Assembly: GCA_028877265.1 (NCBI GenBank)
Contig: JAPPGX010000132.1
Location: 1-35,784 of the forward strand
Length of the DNA: 35,784 nt
Source of the DNA: Acidobacteriota bacterium
GTDB lineage: Bacteria; Acidobacteriota; Vicinamibacteria; Marinacidobacterales; Marinacidobacteraceae
Direction of reading: 5' to 3'
The number at the start of each line of letters is the position of its first letter. Position 1 is the first letter of the stretch. Under the pieces are notes generated by a model. That model was not told the origin of the DNA and made no database searches. It worked only from the letters and a program-made list of their open reading frames with translations. Positions 16,261-23,217 of the stretch are shown piece after piece. The position numbers and the translations under genes are program-made.

Positions 16261-16737
16261 TCAGGCTCGTTCTTCGCAGTTGCCGCACACCCCGTAGAGC
16301 TGGTGGCGGTGCCACACCAGCCGGTAGCCGTGCTCCGCCGCGATCTCCTCCTGCCGCCGCTCCACCTCCGCCGAGAGGAACTCGTCGATCCGGCCGCAGT
16401 GGACGCAGATGAGGTGGTCGTGGTGACCCCGGGAGAGGGCCGGCTCGAAGCGGGTCAGCCCGTCTTTCAGGTCGATCGAGGAAGCGATGTGCGCTTCGCA
16501 GAAGAGCCGGAGGGCGCGATACACGGTGGTACGGCCGATCGAGGCGTCCGCTTCCCGCACGTCGCTGTGCAGATCGTCGGCCGAGACGTGCCCGCCCATG
16601 CCGAGGAAACGGTCCAGAATGAGTTCGCGTTGGCGGGATTTCTTGAGCCCGCGTTCCCGCGTGAACTCCTCGAGGCGGCGGAACGCCTCCTCGCGCATCG
16701 AGGCGGCGCTCGGCGGAGTGGGGACGAACGTGCTCAT
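16261..16737 (-). CDS. Fur-family metal-dependent regulator
   Basis: The 158-residue product has a winged-helix DNA-binding half (LKKSRQRELILDRFL at about residues 34-48; GRTTVYRALRLF is the recognition helix). A dimerisation half carries metal ligands: GHHDHLICVHCGRIDEF supplies histidines and a CxxC pair, and CGNC near the C-terminus supplies the second CxxC, which together form a structural zinc site. Fur, Zur, PerR or Nur specificity cannot be told from the sequence. It is divergent from larC, a nickel-cofactor gene, so a nickel or other metal response is worth testing. A minus-strand TAGTCT at 16805-16800 would sit 5 nt before an alternative in-frame GTG at 16794, which would extend the protein by 19 residues. 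Confidence 0.88.
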   Translation of the reverse strand: MSTFVPTPPSAASMREEAFRRLEEFTRERGLKKSRQRELILDRFLGMGGHVSADDLHSDVREADASIGRTTVYRALRLFCEAHIASSIDLKDGLTRFEPALSRGHHDHLICVHCGRIDEFLSAEVERRQEEIAAEHGYRLVWHRHQLYGVCGNCEERA

Positions 16738-16849
16738 GCGCGGAAGCGGCCGCCGGCGGCGGTCTTTTCGGTCCGGCAACCGGGCGAACCGCACTGGCAA
16801 GACTATCCGCTCCGGAGTCCCGGGACACCGGGGCCGGTCGCCGCGCTTC

Positions 16850-16855
16850 TAGAAT
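16850..16855 (+). promoter_or_regulatory. -10 element for larC-tatD
   Basis: TAGAAT, a near-perfect -10, lies 12 nt before the TTG start of larC. It points away from TAGTCT on the minus strand (16805-16800), which would serve the Fur-family gene. Confidence 0.55.
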
Positions 16856-16867
16856 CCGCCGCGCCCC

Positions 16868-18049
16868 TTGCGCGTCCTCTACCTCGACCTGTCCGCCGGT
16901 GTCTCGGGGGACATGCTGCTCGGCGCGCTCGTGGACGTGGGAGTGCCCCCCGAGGTCCTCTCCGAGACCGTCGCCGCACTGCGCTCTCCCGTTTCGGTGT
17001 CGTTCGAAGAGGGCTCGCGCGGCGGACTCCGGGGGATCAAGGCCCACGTCGAGGCGCCGGACGACCGCGGCCACCGCACCCTGCGCGACTTCCTCGCCGT
17101 CCTGGACCGGAGCGGGCTTCCCGACGACGTCCGGGAGCGGTCGGCGCTGCTGCTGCGCCGCATTTTCGAGGCGGAGGGCGGGATCCACGGGATGACCGCC
17201 GAGTCCGTGCACCTTCACGAACTGGGCTCCCTCGACACGCTGGTGGACATCGTGGGCGCGGTCGCCGGAGTCGGCCACCTCACTCCGGATCGGGTCGTCG
17301 CGTCGGCCGTCAATCTCGGCAGCGGCTCGGTCGAGGCCGAGCACGGCACCCTCGAGATCCCCGCGCCGGCCACCGGGCTGCTGCTCCGCGGCGTTCCCAC
17401 CTTCTCCGACGGGTCGGGCTTCGAGCGCACCACGCCGACCGGGGCGGTCCTGACCGGGCTCGCCGATTCCTTCGGCGGCTGGCCCGCGATGACCCCGGAA
17501 CGCATCGGCTACGGCCTCGGCTCCGCGGACCCCCGGGAGGGACGCCCGAACGCGCTCCGGGCGGTGATCGGGACCGCTCCCGACCGTCTCGGCAAGCTGG
17601 TGAGCGTCATCGAGGCGACGCTCGACGACCTGCAGCCCGAGATCGCGCCGCACCTGCTCGAGCGCCTGCTGGCGGTGGGCGCGCGGGATGCCTTCTTCAC
17701 TCCTGTGCAAATGAAGAAGGGCCGGCCGGGGCTCGTGCTGACGGCGCTCGTGGATCCTCCCCGCCGGGAGGAGGTCGTGTCGGTGCTGTTCTCGGAGAGC
17801 ACCACGCTCGGGGTCCGGATCACCGAGGCCGAGCGGGAAACGCTGGAGCGCCGGGTGGTCTCGGTCAAGACCCCCTGGGGAACGGTGGGGCTCAAGCTGG
17901 GGATGCGCGGCGGGGCGGTGGTGAACCGCGCTCCCGAGTTCGAGGACTGCCGCCGCGTCGCGGAGGAAGCCGGCGTCCCCCTGAAGGAGGTCTACCGGCA
18001 GGCGCTGGTGGCACCGCTTCCCGACGCCGCCGGGCGCGGTTCCCGATGA
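16868..18049 (+). CDS. larC: LarC, nickel-pincer cofactor nickel insertase
   Basis: LarC inserts nickel into the pyridinium bis-thiocarboxylate precursor to finish the nickel-pincer nucleotide used by LarA racemases. The 393-residue protein opens with the hallmark RVLYLDLSAGVSGDMLLGAL. It has VHLHELGSLDTLVDIVGAVAG, ATGLLLRGVPTF and ERTTPTGAVL in the first half, and the C-terminal domain with LEATLDDLQPE-like IEATLDDLQPEIA and ARDAFFTPVQMKKGRPG. It appears as a single frame, unlike species where larC is split by programmed frameshifting. The start is TTG 16868. Its stop overlaps tatD (ATGA). A LarA-type gene lies 16 kb away at 34163. larB and larE are not in the window. Confidence 0.92.
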   Translation: MRVLYLDLSAGVSGDMLLGALVDVGVPPEVLSETVAALRSPVSVSFEEGSRGGLRGIKAHVEAPDDRGHRTLRDFLAVLDRSGLPDDVRERSALLLRRIFEAEGGIHGMTAESVHLHELGSLDTLVDIVGAVAGVGHLTPDRVVASAVNLGSGSVEAEHGTLEIPAPATGLLLRGVPTFSDGSGFERTTPTGAVLTGLADSFGGWPAMTPERIGYGLGSADPREGRPNALRAVIGTAPDRLGKLVSVIEATLDDLQPEIAPHLLERLLAVGARDAFFTPVQMKKGRPGLVLTALVDPPRREEVVSVLFSESTTLGVRITEAERETLERRVVSVKTPWGTVGLKLGMRGGAVVNRAPEFEDCRRVAEEAGVPLKEVYRQALVAPLPDAAGRGSR

Positions 18050-18903
18050 CCGACTCGCACGCCCACCTGGACATGCCGGCGTTCGGTCCCGATCGGGCGG
18101 CCGTGCTGGCTCGGGCCGCGCGGGCGGGGGTTTCCACGGTCGTTTCCATCGGCATGCTCGATGATGAGGGCTCGTGGGCGGACACCTTTTCACTGGTAGA
18201 CGCGCTCCATCCGGACGGGGCGGATCACGGAGATGCGGAAGCGCCGCAGCTCTTCACGACGCTCGGCTGTCATCCCCACGACGCCCGGCTGTTTGAGGAA
18301 CTCGGGGCGGAGGAACGGCTCGCCGAACTCGCGCGCCGCCCGCGCCTGCTCGCCATCGGCGAAGTGGGGCTCGACTACCACTACGACCTGAGCCCGCGCG
18401 CCGAGCAGCGGGACGTGTTTCGCCGCCAGATCCGGATCGCCCGGGAGCTGGGACTGCCGGTCGTCGTACACCACCGCGACGCCGAGGACGACTTCCTCCG
18501 CATCGCGGACGAGGAGGACCTCGCCGGCTGCGGGGCCATCCTTCACTGCTTCACCGCGAGCGAACGGCTCGCCCGGGCGGGCTGGGAACGCGGTTTCCTG
18601 ATCTCGTTCTCCGGGATTCTCACCTTCAGGAACGCGGAGGACCTCCGTCGCACCGCCGCGCTCGTGCCCCTCGACCACCTGCTGGTGGAAACCGACAGCC
18701 CCTATCTGGCGCCGGTGCCGCACCGGGGAAAGCGGGCCGAACCCGCCATGGTGGTCGAGACCGCCCGCTGTCTCGCTGCCGCGCGGTCGGCCGACCTCGG
18801 GGAAATCGAGGCGGCGACCGACGCCAACTTCCGTCGCTTTTTCTTCGGGACAGCGACGCCCCGGCCACCTGGATCCGCTGCGAATCCGGCACTCTCCGCG
18901 TGA
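18046..18903 (+). CDS. tatD: TatD-family metal-dependent hydrolase
   Basis: The 285-residue product is a TIM-barrel nuclease of the TatD family. It begins with the metal motif SHAHLDM and continues with LGCHPHDAR, AIGEVGLDYHYD, PVVVHHRDA, AILHCFTAS and the terminal LLVETDSPYLAP. These residues supply the histidine, glutamate and aspartate ligands. TatD proteins act as 3'-5' DNases and in D-aminoacyl-tRNA or DNA-repair contexts. The ATG overlaps the larC stop as ATGA, so the two are coupled. I see no functional link between them. Confidence 0.93.
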   Translation: MTDSHAHLDMPAFGPDRAAVLARAARAGVSTVVSIGMLDDEGSWADTFSLVDALHPDGADHGDAEAPQLFTTLGCHPHDARLFEELGAEERLAELARRPRLLAIGEVGLDYHYDLSPRAEQRDVFRRQIRIARELGLPVVVHHRDAEDDFLRIADEEDLAGCGAILHCFTASERLARAGWERGFLISFSGILTFRNAEDLRRTAALVPLDHLLVETDSPYLAPVPHRGKRAEPAMVVETARCLAAARSADLGEIEAATDANFRRFFFGTATPRPPGSAANPALSA

Positions 18904-18909
18904 GATAAT
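18904..18909 (+). promoter_or_regulatory. -10 element for ispB
   Basis: GATAAT lies 19 nt before ATG 18929. Using the rnpB spacing of 7 nt, the leader would be about 12 nt with no Shine-Dalgarno. Confidence 0.45.
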
Positions 18910-18928
18910 CGTCGGCCGAATTCAGTAA

Positions 18929-19936
18929 ATGCTGTCCGTTTCGAGTCCCGGGAGCCTGCTCTCCGAGTTGGAGGCCGAACTGGCTCCGGACCTCGCCGAG
19001 GTCGAACGCATTCTGGCCGCCCGGGTCGAGAGCGACCTCGAACTGGTGAAGCTGACCAGCCAGTACCTCTACCGGAGCGGCGGCAAGCGCCTCCGTCCGA
19101 TGCTGCTGCTGATCGCGGCGCGCGCCGCCGACGGGGTCAAGGGCCGAACGCATCCCAGCGCACCCTCCTACGGGGCGATGGTCGAGATCATGCACACCGC
19201 GACGCTGGTCCACGACGACATCGTCGACGAGGCCGATACGCGGCGGGGCCAGGCTTCGCTGAACAGCCTGCTGGGCAACGACCTCACCGTCCTGATCGGC
19301 GATTTCCTCTACATCCAGTCCATGGCGCTGGCGGTGGAGCAGCAAAACCCCCAGGTCGTCGCCACGATGTGCGACCTCACCATGCGCATGATCGAGGGCA
19401 TGCTCCTCGAAAAGGCGCGGGGCGGGACGATCGGCCTGACCCGCGAGGAGCACCTGCGGATCCTGCGTCTCAAGACCGCGTACCTCTTCCACGGCTGCGG
19501 GAAGATGGGCGCAATGATGGTTGGGGCGCCCCCCGAGGTCGAGCGGGCGCTCGGTGATACCTGCATGAACCTCGGCATGGCGTTTCAGGTGGCGGACGAC
19601 CTCTTCGACTTCACCGCGAGCGCCGCCATGGTGGGCAAACCCGTGCTCAGCGACCTCAAGGAAGGGCACCTGACGCTGCCGATCCTGCATGCCCTCGAGC
19701 GCGAACCCGAGGCCGTCCCGCTCGTCGAGGAAGTGCTCGACAGCGGCGAACTCACCCCCGGGCAGCAGGACGAGATCCTCGCGCTGGTCGAGCGCCAGGG
19801 AGGTCTCGACGAGGCGCGCCGGGTGGCGGAAGGCTTCGCGGCCGCCTCGCGGGAAGCCCTGGCGGCGGTGCCGCCTTCGTCCTACCGGGACGGCATGGAA
19901 GCGCTCGCCGAGTTCGTGATCTGGCGCGACCGTTGA
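18929..19936 (+). CDS. ispB: Long-chain trans-polyprenyl diphosphate synthase
   Basis: This enzyme extends farnesyl diphosphate with isopentenyl units to make the quinone side chain. The 335-residue product has GGKRLRPMLLLIAARA, the first aspartate-rich motif DDIVD (Asp96, Asp97, Asp100) followed by RR, and the second motif DDLFD (Asp223, Asp224, Asp227). Small residues five positions before the first motif (HTATLVHDD) leave the product channel open, as in octaprenyl/solanesyl synthases rather than short-chain enzymes. It also has the GKPVLSDLKEGHLTLPIL region typical of IspB. Its stop overlaps the next gene as TTGA. Confidence 0.93.
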   Translation: MLSVSSPGSLLSELEAELAPDLAEVERILAARVESDLELVKLTSQYLYRSGGKRLRPMLLLIAARAADGVKGRTHPSAPSYGAMVEIMHTATLVHDDIVDEADTRRGQASLNSLLGNDLTVLIGDFLYIQSMALAVEQQNPQVVATMCDLTMRMIEGMLLEKARGGTIGLTREEHLRILRLKTAYLFHGCGKMGAMMVGAPPEVERALGDTCMNLGMAFQVADDLFDFTASAAMVGKPVLSDLKEGHLTLPILHALEREPEAVPLVEEVLDSGELTPGQQDEILALVERQGGLDEARRVAEGFAAASREALAAVPPSSYRDGMEALAEFVIWRDR

Positions 19937-20403
19937 CAGGTCCGCCGCGATCCCAGCTCCCGTTTCCTCCCTACCGGCACCGCCCCGGACGGACGCCCCA
20001 TCCGGAGCGGCATCCCGACGGGCACCGCTTCTTCGAGCAGCTTCCGCCGGGCCTCCTCCCGGCGGACCAGGTCCCGCTGGCCGCCCTCCCGGACGCCCGG
20101 CTGTTCCGGTACGGCGAAGAGCTGTTCCGCGCCCGCTACTGGTGGGAGGCCCACGCGGTGTGGGAGGAACTGTGGCGGGCGGCGCCCCGCGGAGAGGGCG
20201 GGGAGACGCCGGAGCGGGAGGCGCTGCGGGCGTTCATCCAGCTCGCCGCCGCCGCGCTCAGGCAGGAACTCGGGGGGCTTCGCGGAAGCCGGAAGCTGCT
20301 GGACGCCGCGCTTTCCGGCATGGAACGGGCCGGCGGCGCCGGAGCGGCCGGAGCATTGGCGCAGCGGTTCGAGGCGCTCCGGGCTCACGCCGGGCTAGCA
20401 TGA
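19933..20403 (+). CDS. DUF309-domain protein
   Basis: The 156-residue product contains the helical DUF309 signature, FRYGEELFRARYWWEAHAVWEELWR (about residues 57-81), followed by AFIQLAAAALRQ. Its biochemical role is unknown. About 50 proline- and histidine-rich residues precede the domain. The TTG start at 19933 overlaps the ispB TGA as TTGA, and its own stop overlaps the following regulator as ATGA, so ispB, this gene and the regulator form a tightly coupled run. Confidence 0.8.
   Translation: MTGPPRSQLPFPPYRHRPGRTPHPERHPDGHRFFEQLPPGLLPADQVPLAALPDARLFRYGEELFRARYWWEAHAVWEELWRAAPRGEGGETPEREALRAFIQLAAAALRQELGGLRGSRKLLDAALSGMERAGGAGAAGALAQRFEALRAHAGLA
20396..20401 (+). promoter_or_regulatory. 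Possible internal -10 element before the NtrC-type gene
   Basis: TAGCAT ends 7 nt before the second ATG (20409) of the NtrC-type regulator. It offers a leaderless start as an alternative to coupling at ATG 20400. Confidence 0.35.
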
Positions 20404-21608
20404 GCCGTATGCCGCTCCCTGCCTCCGGCGACGAGGACATCGCGGTACTCGTCGTCGACGACGAGGCGGTGATCCGGCGGTCGCTCCGCCGCCGGCTTCG
20501 CTACGAGGGGTGGACGGTCTTCGAGGCGGCCTCGGGTCCGGACGCCCTCGCGGCGCTGGACCGCAATCCCTGCGATCTGGTCGTTCTGGACATCAAGATG
20601 CCGGGCATGGACGGGATGGAGGTCCTCCGGCGCATCCGCGCCGAGAAGCCCTCGGTGGCGGTGGTGATGCACACCGGCCACGGGGACATCGAGACCGCGG
20701 TGCGGGCGATCCAGGAGGGGGCGGCGCATTTTCTGGAGAAAGGCGGGGGAGGGGACATCGGCGCCTGTCTCCGCATGGCGATCGACAAGACGAGGACGCT
20801 CGAACGGAAGCGGCTCGAGAACGAGAACCGCCGCCTGGCCGCCGAGGTGGAAATGCACCGCAGCCGCGAGGGCGGCGGACGGCAGCTGGTGGGGGAATCC
20901 CCGGCCCTCGCCGTCGTGCGGGAACGCATCGAGCGCGTTGCGCCGAGCGACGTCCGCGTGCTCATCACCGGCGAGTCCGGGACCGGAAAGGAAGTGGCCG
21001 CCCGGTTGATCCACCAGGCCAGCCGCCGGGCGTCCGGACCGTTCATCGAGGTCAACTGCGCGGCGATCCCCGAGGAACTCATCGAGAGCGAGCTGTTCGG
21101 CGCCGAACGCGGCTCCTATACGGGGGCGCACCGGCAGATGGTCGGCAAGTTCGAGCAGGCCGACGGGGGCACGCTCTTCCTCGACGAGGTCGGGGACATG
21201 AGCGCCCGGACGCAGGCCAAGGTGCTGCGCGCCCTCGAGGAGAACCGCATCACCCGGGTCGGCGGCTCGAAGTCGGTCGAAGTCGATGTCCGCGTGCTCT
21301 CGGCGACGAACCAGGACCTGGAAAAGGAGGGCTTCCGCAGCGACCTGCTCCACCGGCTGAACGTGATCCCGATCGAGATGCCGCCCCTGCGGGATCGTCC
21401 CGGAGACGTCCGGCTGCTGGTGGCTCACTTCGTGGAGCAACTCGAGGTGGGGGGACAGCCTCGCTCGTTCACCGGGGATGCGCTCGAACTCCTTGCCCGG
21501 CAGCCGTTTCCCGGCAACGTGCGCGAACTGCGCAATCTCGTGGAGCGCATCCTGATCCTGAGCCCGGGGGAAGAGATCGGCGAAGCGGACGTGCGGGAGC
21601 ATCTGTAG
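20400..21608 (+). CDS. NtrC-type sigma-54 regulator lacking its HTH domain
   Basis: The 402-residue product has a receiver domain (residues 14-130, phosphoacceptor Asp in LVVLDIKMPGMDG), a coiled linker, and an AAA+ sigma-54 activation domain with Walker A GESGTGKE, Walker B GGTLFLDEVGDM and R-finger region LHRLNVIPIEMPPLRDRPGD. The sigma-54 contact loop GAFTGA appears as GSYTGA. The protein stops at VREHL, just after the AAA+ lid (FPGNVRELRNLVERIL). The usual C-terminal Fis-like DNA-binding helix-turn-helix is missing. The stop TAG is the first triplet of a terminal inverted repeat (21606-21629), so insertion of that element may have removed the domain. No partner kinase is adjacent. Confidence 0.88.
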   Translation: MSRMPLPASGDEDIAVLVVDDEAVIRRSLRRRLRYEGWTVFEAASGPDALAALDRNPCDLVVLDIKMPGMDGMEVLRRIRAEKPSVAVVMHTGHGDIETAVRAIQEGAAHFLEKGGGGDIGACLRMAIDKTRTLERKRLENENRRLAAEVEMHRSREGGGRQLVGESPALAVVRERIERVAPSDVRVLITGESGTGKEVAARLIHQASRRASGPFIEVNCAAIPEELIESELFGAERGSYTGAHRQMVGKFEQADGGTLFLDEVGDMSARTQAKVLRALEENRITRVGGSKSVEVDVRVLSATNQDLEKEGFRSDLLHRLNVIPIEMPPLRDRPGDVRLLVAHFVEQLEVGGQPRSFTGDALELLARQPFPGNVRELRNLVERILILSPGEEIGEADVREHL

Positions 21609-21786
21609 CAGTCTGTGGACAAGGTCACGTGAGCACCGAGAACGGCGAGGCGCCCGGCTGACAAGGCGCGTTAGGGAGGAATACCGGGTGTATTCCGACC
21701 GACACGCAACGATGAGGGGCGCGTAGCGGCCCGGTTCAGGATGCATCGCCGTTCGAATGCCGCGTGACCTTGTCGACAGGCTGCTA
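21606..21786. mobile_element. 181-bp MITE-like element with 24-bp terminal inverted repeats
   Basis: The ends TAGCAGTCTGTGGACAAGG... (21606-21629) and its complement at 21763-21786 match at 22 of 24 positions. The interior holds a 19-base hairpin, GGAATAC/GTATTCC around CGGGT (21678-21696). There is no room for a transposase, so the element would need help from elsewhere. No clean target duplication is visible; CATC occurs near both edges, two bases out. The left end supplies the stop codon of the NtrC-type gene, and the right end lies 46 bp before the rnpB -10 element. Confidence 0.75.
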
Positions 21787-21832
21787 ACCATCGCCGCCCG
21801 CCGGGGCCGGGGCGTCGGGTTTTCCGGGCCGG

Positions 21833-21838
21833 TACAAT
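21833..21838 (+). promoter_or_regulatory. -10 element for rnpB
   Basis: TACAAT ends 7 nt before the predicted first base of RNase P RNA (21846). This gives a spacing reference for the other -10 elements in the window. No clear -35 box is visible. Confidence 0.65.
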
Positions 21839-21845
21839 TCGAGGT

Positions 21846-22223
21846 GGTTCGAGTCGTTCAGACGGTCGCCGGCTCCTCCGGGAGCGGGAGGAAAGTCCGA
21901 ACTCCACAAGGCAGTGCGCTGGGTAACGCCCAGTCCGGGTGACCGGAAGGAAAGTGCCACAGAAAACAGACCGCCTCTCCCTCCGGGGAGCGGTAAGGGT
22001 GAAAAGGTGCGGTAAGAGCGCACCGCCCGGGCAGTGATGTCCGGGGCACGGTAAACCCCGCATGGAGCAAGACCAAATAGGGAAGCGCCCGAGGGCCGCC
22101 TGTCCGAGCTTCCGGGTAGGTCGCTCGACCCGTCGGGCAACCGCCGGGCTAGATGCATGACCGTCACCCCGTCGCGGGCGACCGCGCCGGGGAACAGAAT
22201 TCGGCTTACGAGCGGCTCGGACC
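21846..22223 (+). ncRNA. rnpB: RNase P RNA (bacterial type A)
   Basis: This is the catalytic RNA that trims tRNA 5' ends. Universal RNase P elements occur in order: GAGGAAAGTCCGAACTCC, AGGCAGT, GGAAAGTGCCACAGAAA, GGTGAAAAGGTGCGGTAAGA, the CATGGAGCAAGACCAAATAG stretch, CTAGATGCATGAC, and ACAGAATTCGGCTTA near the 3' end. The P1 helix pairs GGTTCGAGTCGTTC (21846-21859) with GAGCGGCTCGGACC (22210-22223), which sets the ends. The 378-nt length fits the ancestral type A form. Confidence 0.96.
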
Positions 22224-22226
22224 CAC

Positions 22227-23186
22227 GTGATCCTGATTACCGGGGGCGCGGGTTTCATCGGCTCCGCCCTGGCTCGCGAGCGCGCCGCGGCCGGAGAGCG
22301 GGTCCGGGTTCTCGATGATTTCTCGACCGGCCGGCGCGACCGCGTCTCGGGGAACCCGCTGATCGAGGTTCGCGAGGGAGACATCCGGGACCCGGCCGCC
22401 GTTCGCGGCGCTCTTGAGGGCGTCGGCCGGGTAGCGCACCTGGCGGCGCTCGCCTCGGTCCCCCGCGCGGAGCTGGACCCGGAGGCCGCCGCCCGGGTGA
22501 ATGTGGAAGGAACCCTCGTGGTGCTCGGCGAGTCCCGGCAGGCCGGCGTCTCCGCTCTGGTGTACGCCTCGTCCTGCTCCGTCTACGGCGAAGCCGGTGA
22601 ACGGCCGATCGCGGAATCGGCGCCGCTGAAGCCCCGTTCGGTGTACGCCGTCACCAAGCTGGCCGGGGAACGCCACGTCCTGCTGCACCACCGCACCGGA
22701 GGGCCGCCAGCCATCGCGCTGCGCTTCTTCAACGTGTACGGGCCCGGCCAGCCGGCCGATTCCCCCTATTCCGGCGTCCTGGCGCGCTTCACGGCGCAGG
22801 CCCTCGCCGGCAAGCGGTCCGAAATCCACGGGGACGGCGGCCAGACCCGGGATTTCGTCTTCGTCGCCGACGTTGTGGACGCTCTGGTTCTCGCCCTCGA
22901 AGGAGCCTCCGGCGGGCCCGGAGGTCAGGTCTTCAACGTCGGAACGGGGCGCTCGGTGTCGGTGCGCGAAATCTGGCGCCTGGTGGCGGACGCGGCCGGA
23001 CCGGCGCTGACTCCGACCTTCGGGCCGGTTCGGGCCGGCGACATGCGGCATGCCGCCGCGGATATCCGCCAGGCGGCCGAGCTCCTCGGTTTCAGGGCTC
23101 GGGTACCCCTGCGGGAGGGGATTTCACGACTCCTGCGCCCGGCCGCGGGGAACCCGGCGGACGCTTCGGCCGTTCAGGGCATCTAG
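22227..23186 (+). CDS. NAD-dependent sugar-nucleotide epimerase/dehydratase
   Basis: The 319-residue product is an extended short-chain dehydrogenase of the GalE-like type, probably converting UDP-hexoses. It has the Rossmann motif GGAGFIGS, an acidic residue at the end of the second strand (LDDFSTG), the catalytic Ser in YASSCSVYG, and Tyr140-x-x-x-Lys144 in SVYAVTKLAGE. LRFFNVYGPGQ and QTRDFVFVADV are also typical. The exact sugar is unknown. GTG 22227 begins 3 nt after the end of the rnpB P1 helix, with no Shine-Dalgarno or separate promoter in between, so it is probably made by read-through of rnpB. It is the only carbohydrate gene here. Confidence 0.9.
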   Translation: MILITGGAGFIGSALARERAAAGERVRVLDDFSTGRRDRVSGNPLIEVREGDIRDPAAVRGALEGVGRVAHLAALASVPRAELDPEAAARVNVEGTLVVLGESRQAGVSALVYASSCSVYGEAGERPIAESAPLKPRSVYAVTKLAGERHVLLHHRTGGPPAIALRFFNVYGPGQPADSPYSGVLARFTAQALAGKRSEIHGDGGQTRDFVFVADVVDALVLALEGASGGPGGQVFNVGTGRSVSVREIWRLVADAAGPALTPTFGPVRAGDMRHAAADIRQAAELLGFRARVPLREGISRLLRPAAGNPADASAVQGI

Positions 23187-23217
23187 TGCCCGCTGTGGCA
23201 TACTGAAGAATTCCGGC

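Noticed and set aside
16868-18049. Programmed frameshift in larC
   Set aside because: larC is split in some species, but here a single frame runs through both halves with all motifs.
20385-21791. Minus-strand frame opposite the NtrC-type gene and ending in the MITE
   Set aside because: The N-terminal part is only the translated MITE and the rest is antisense to a clear regulator.
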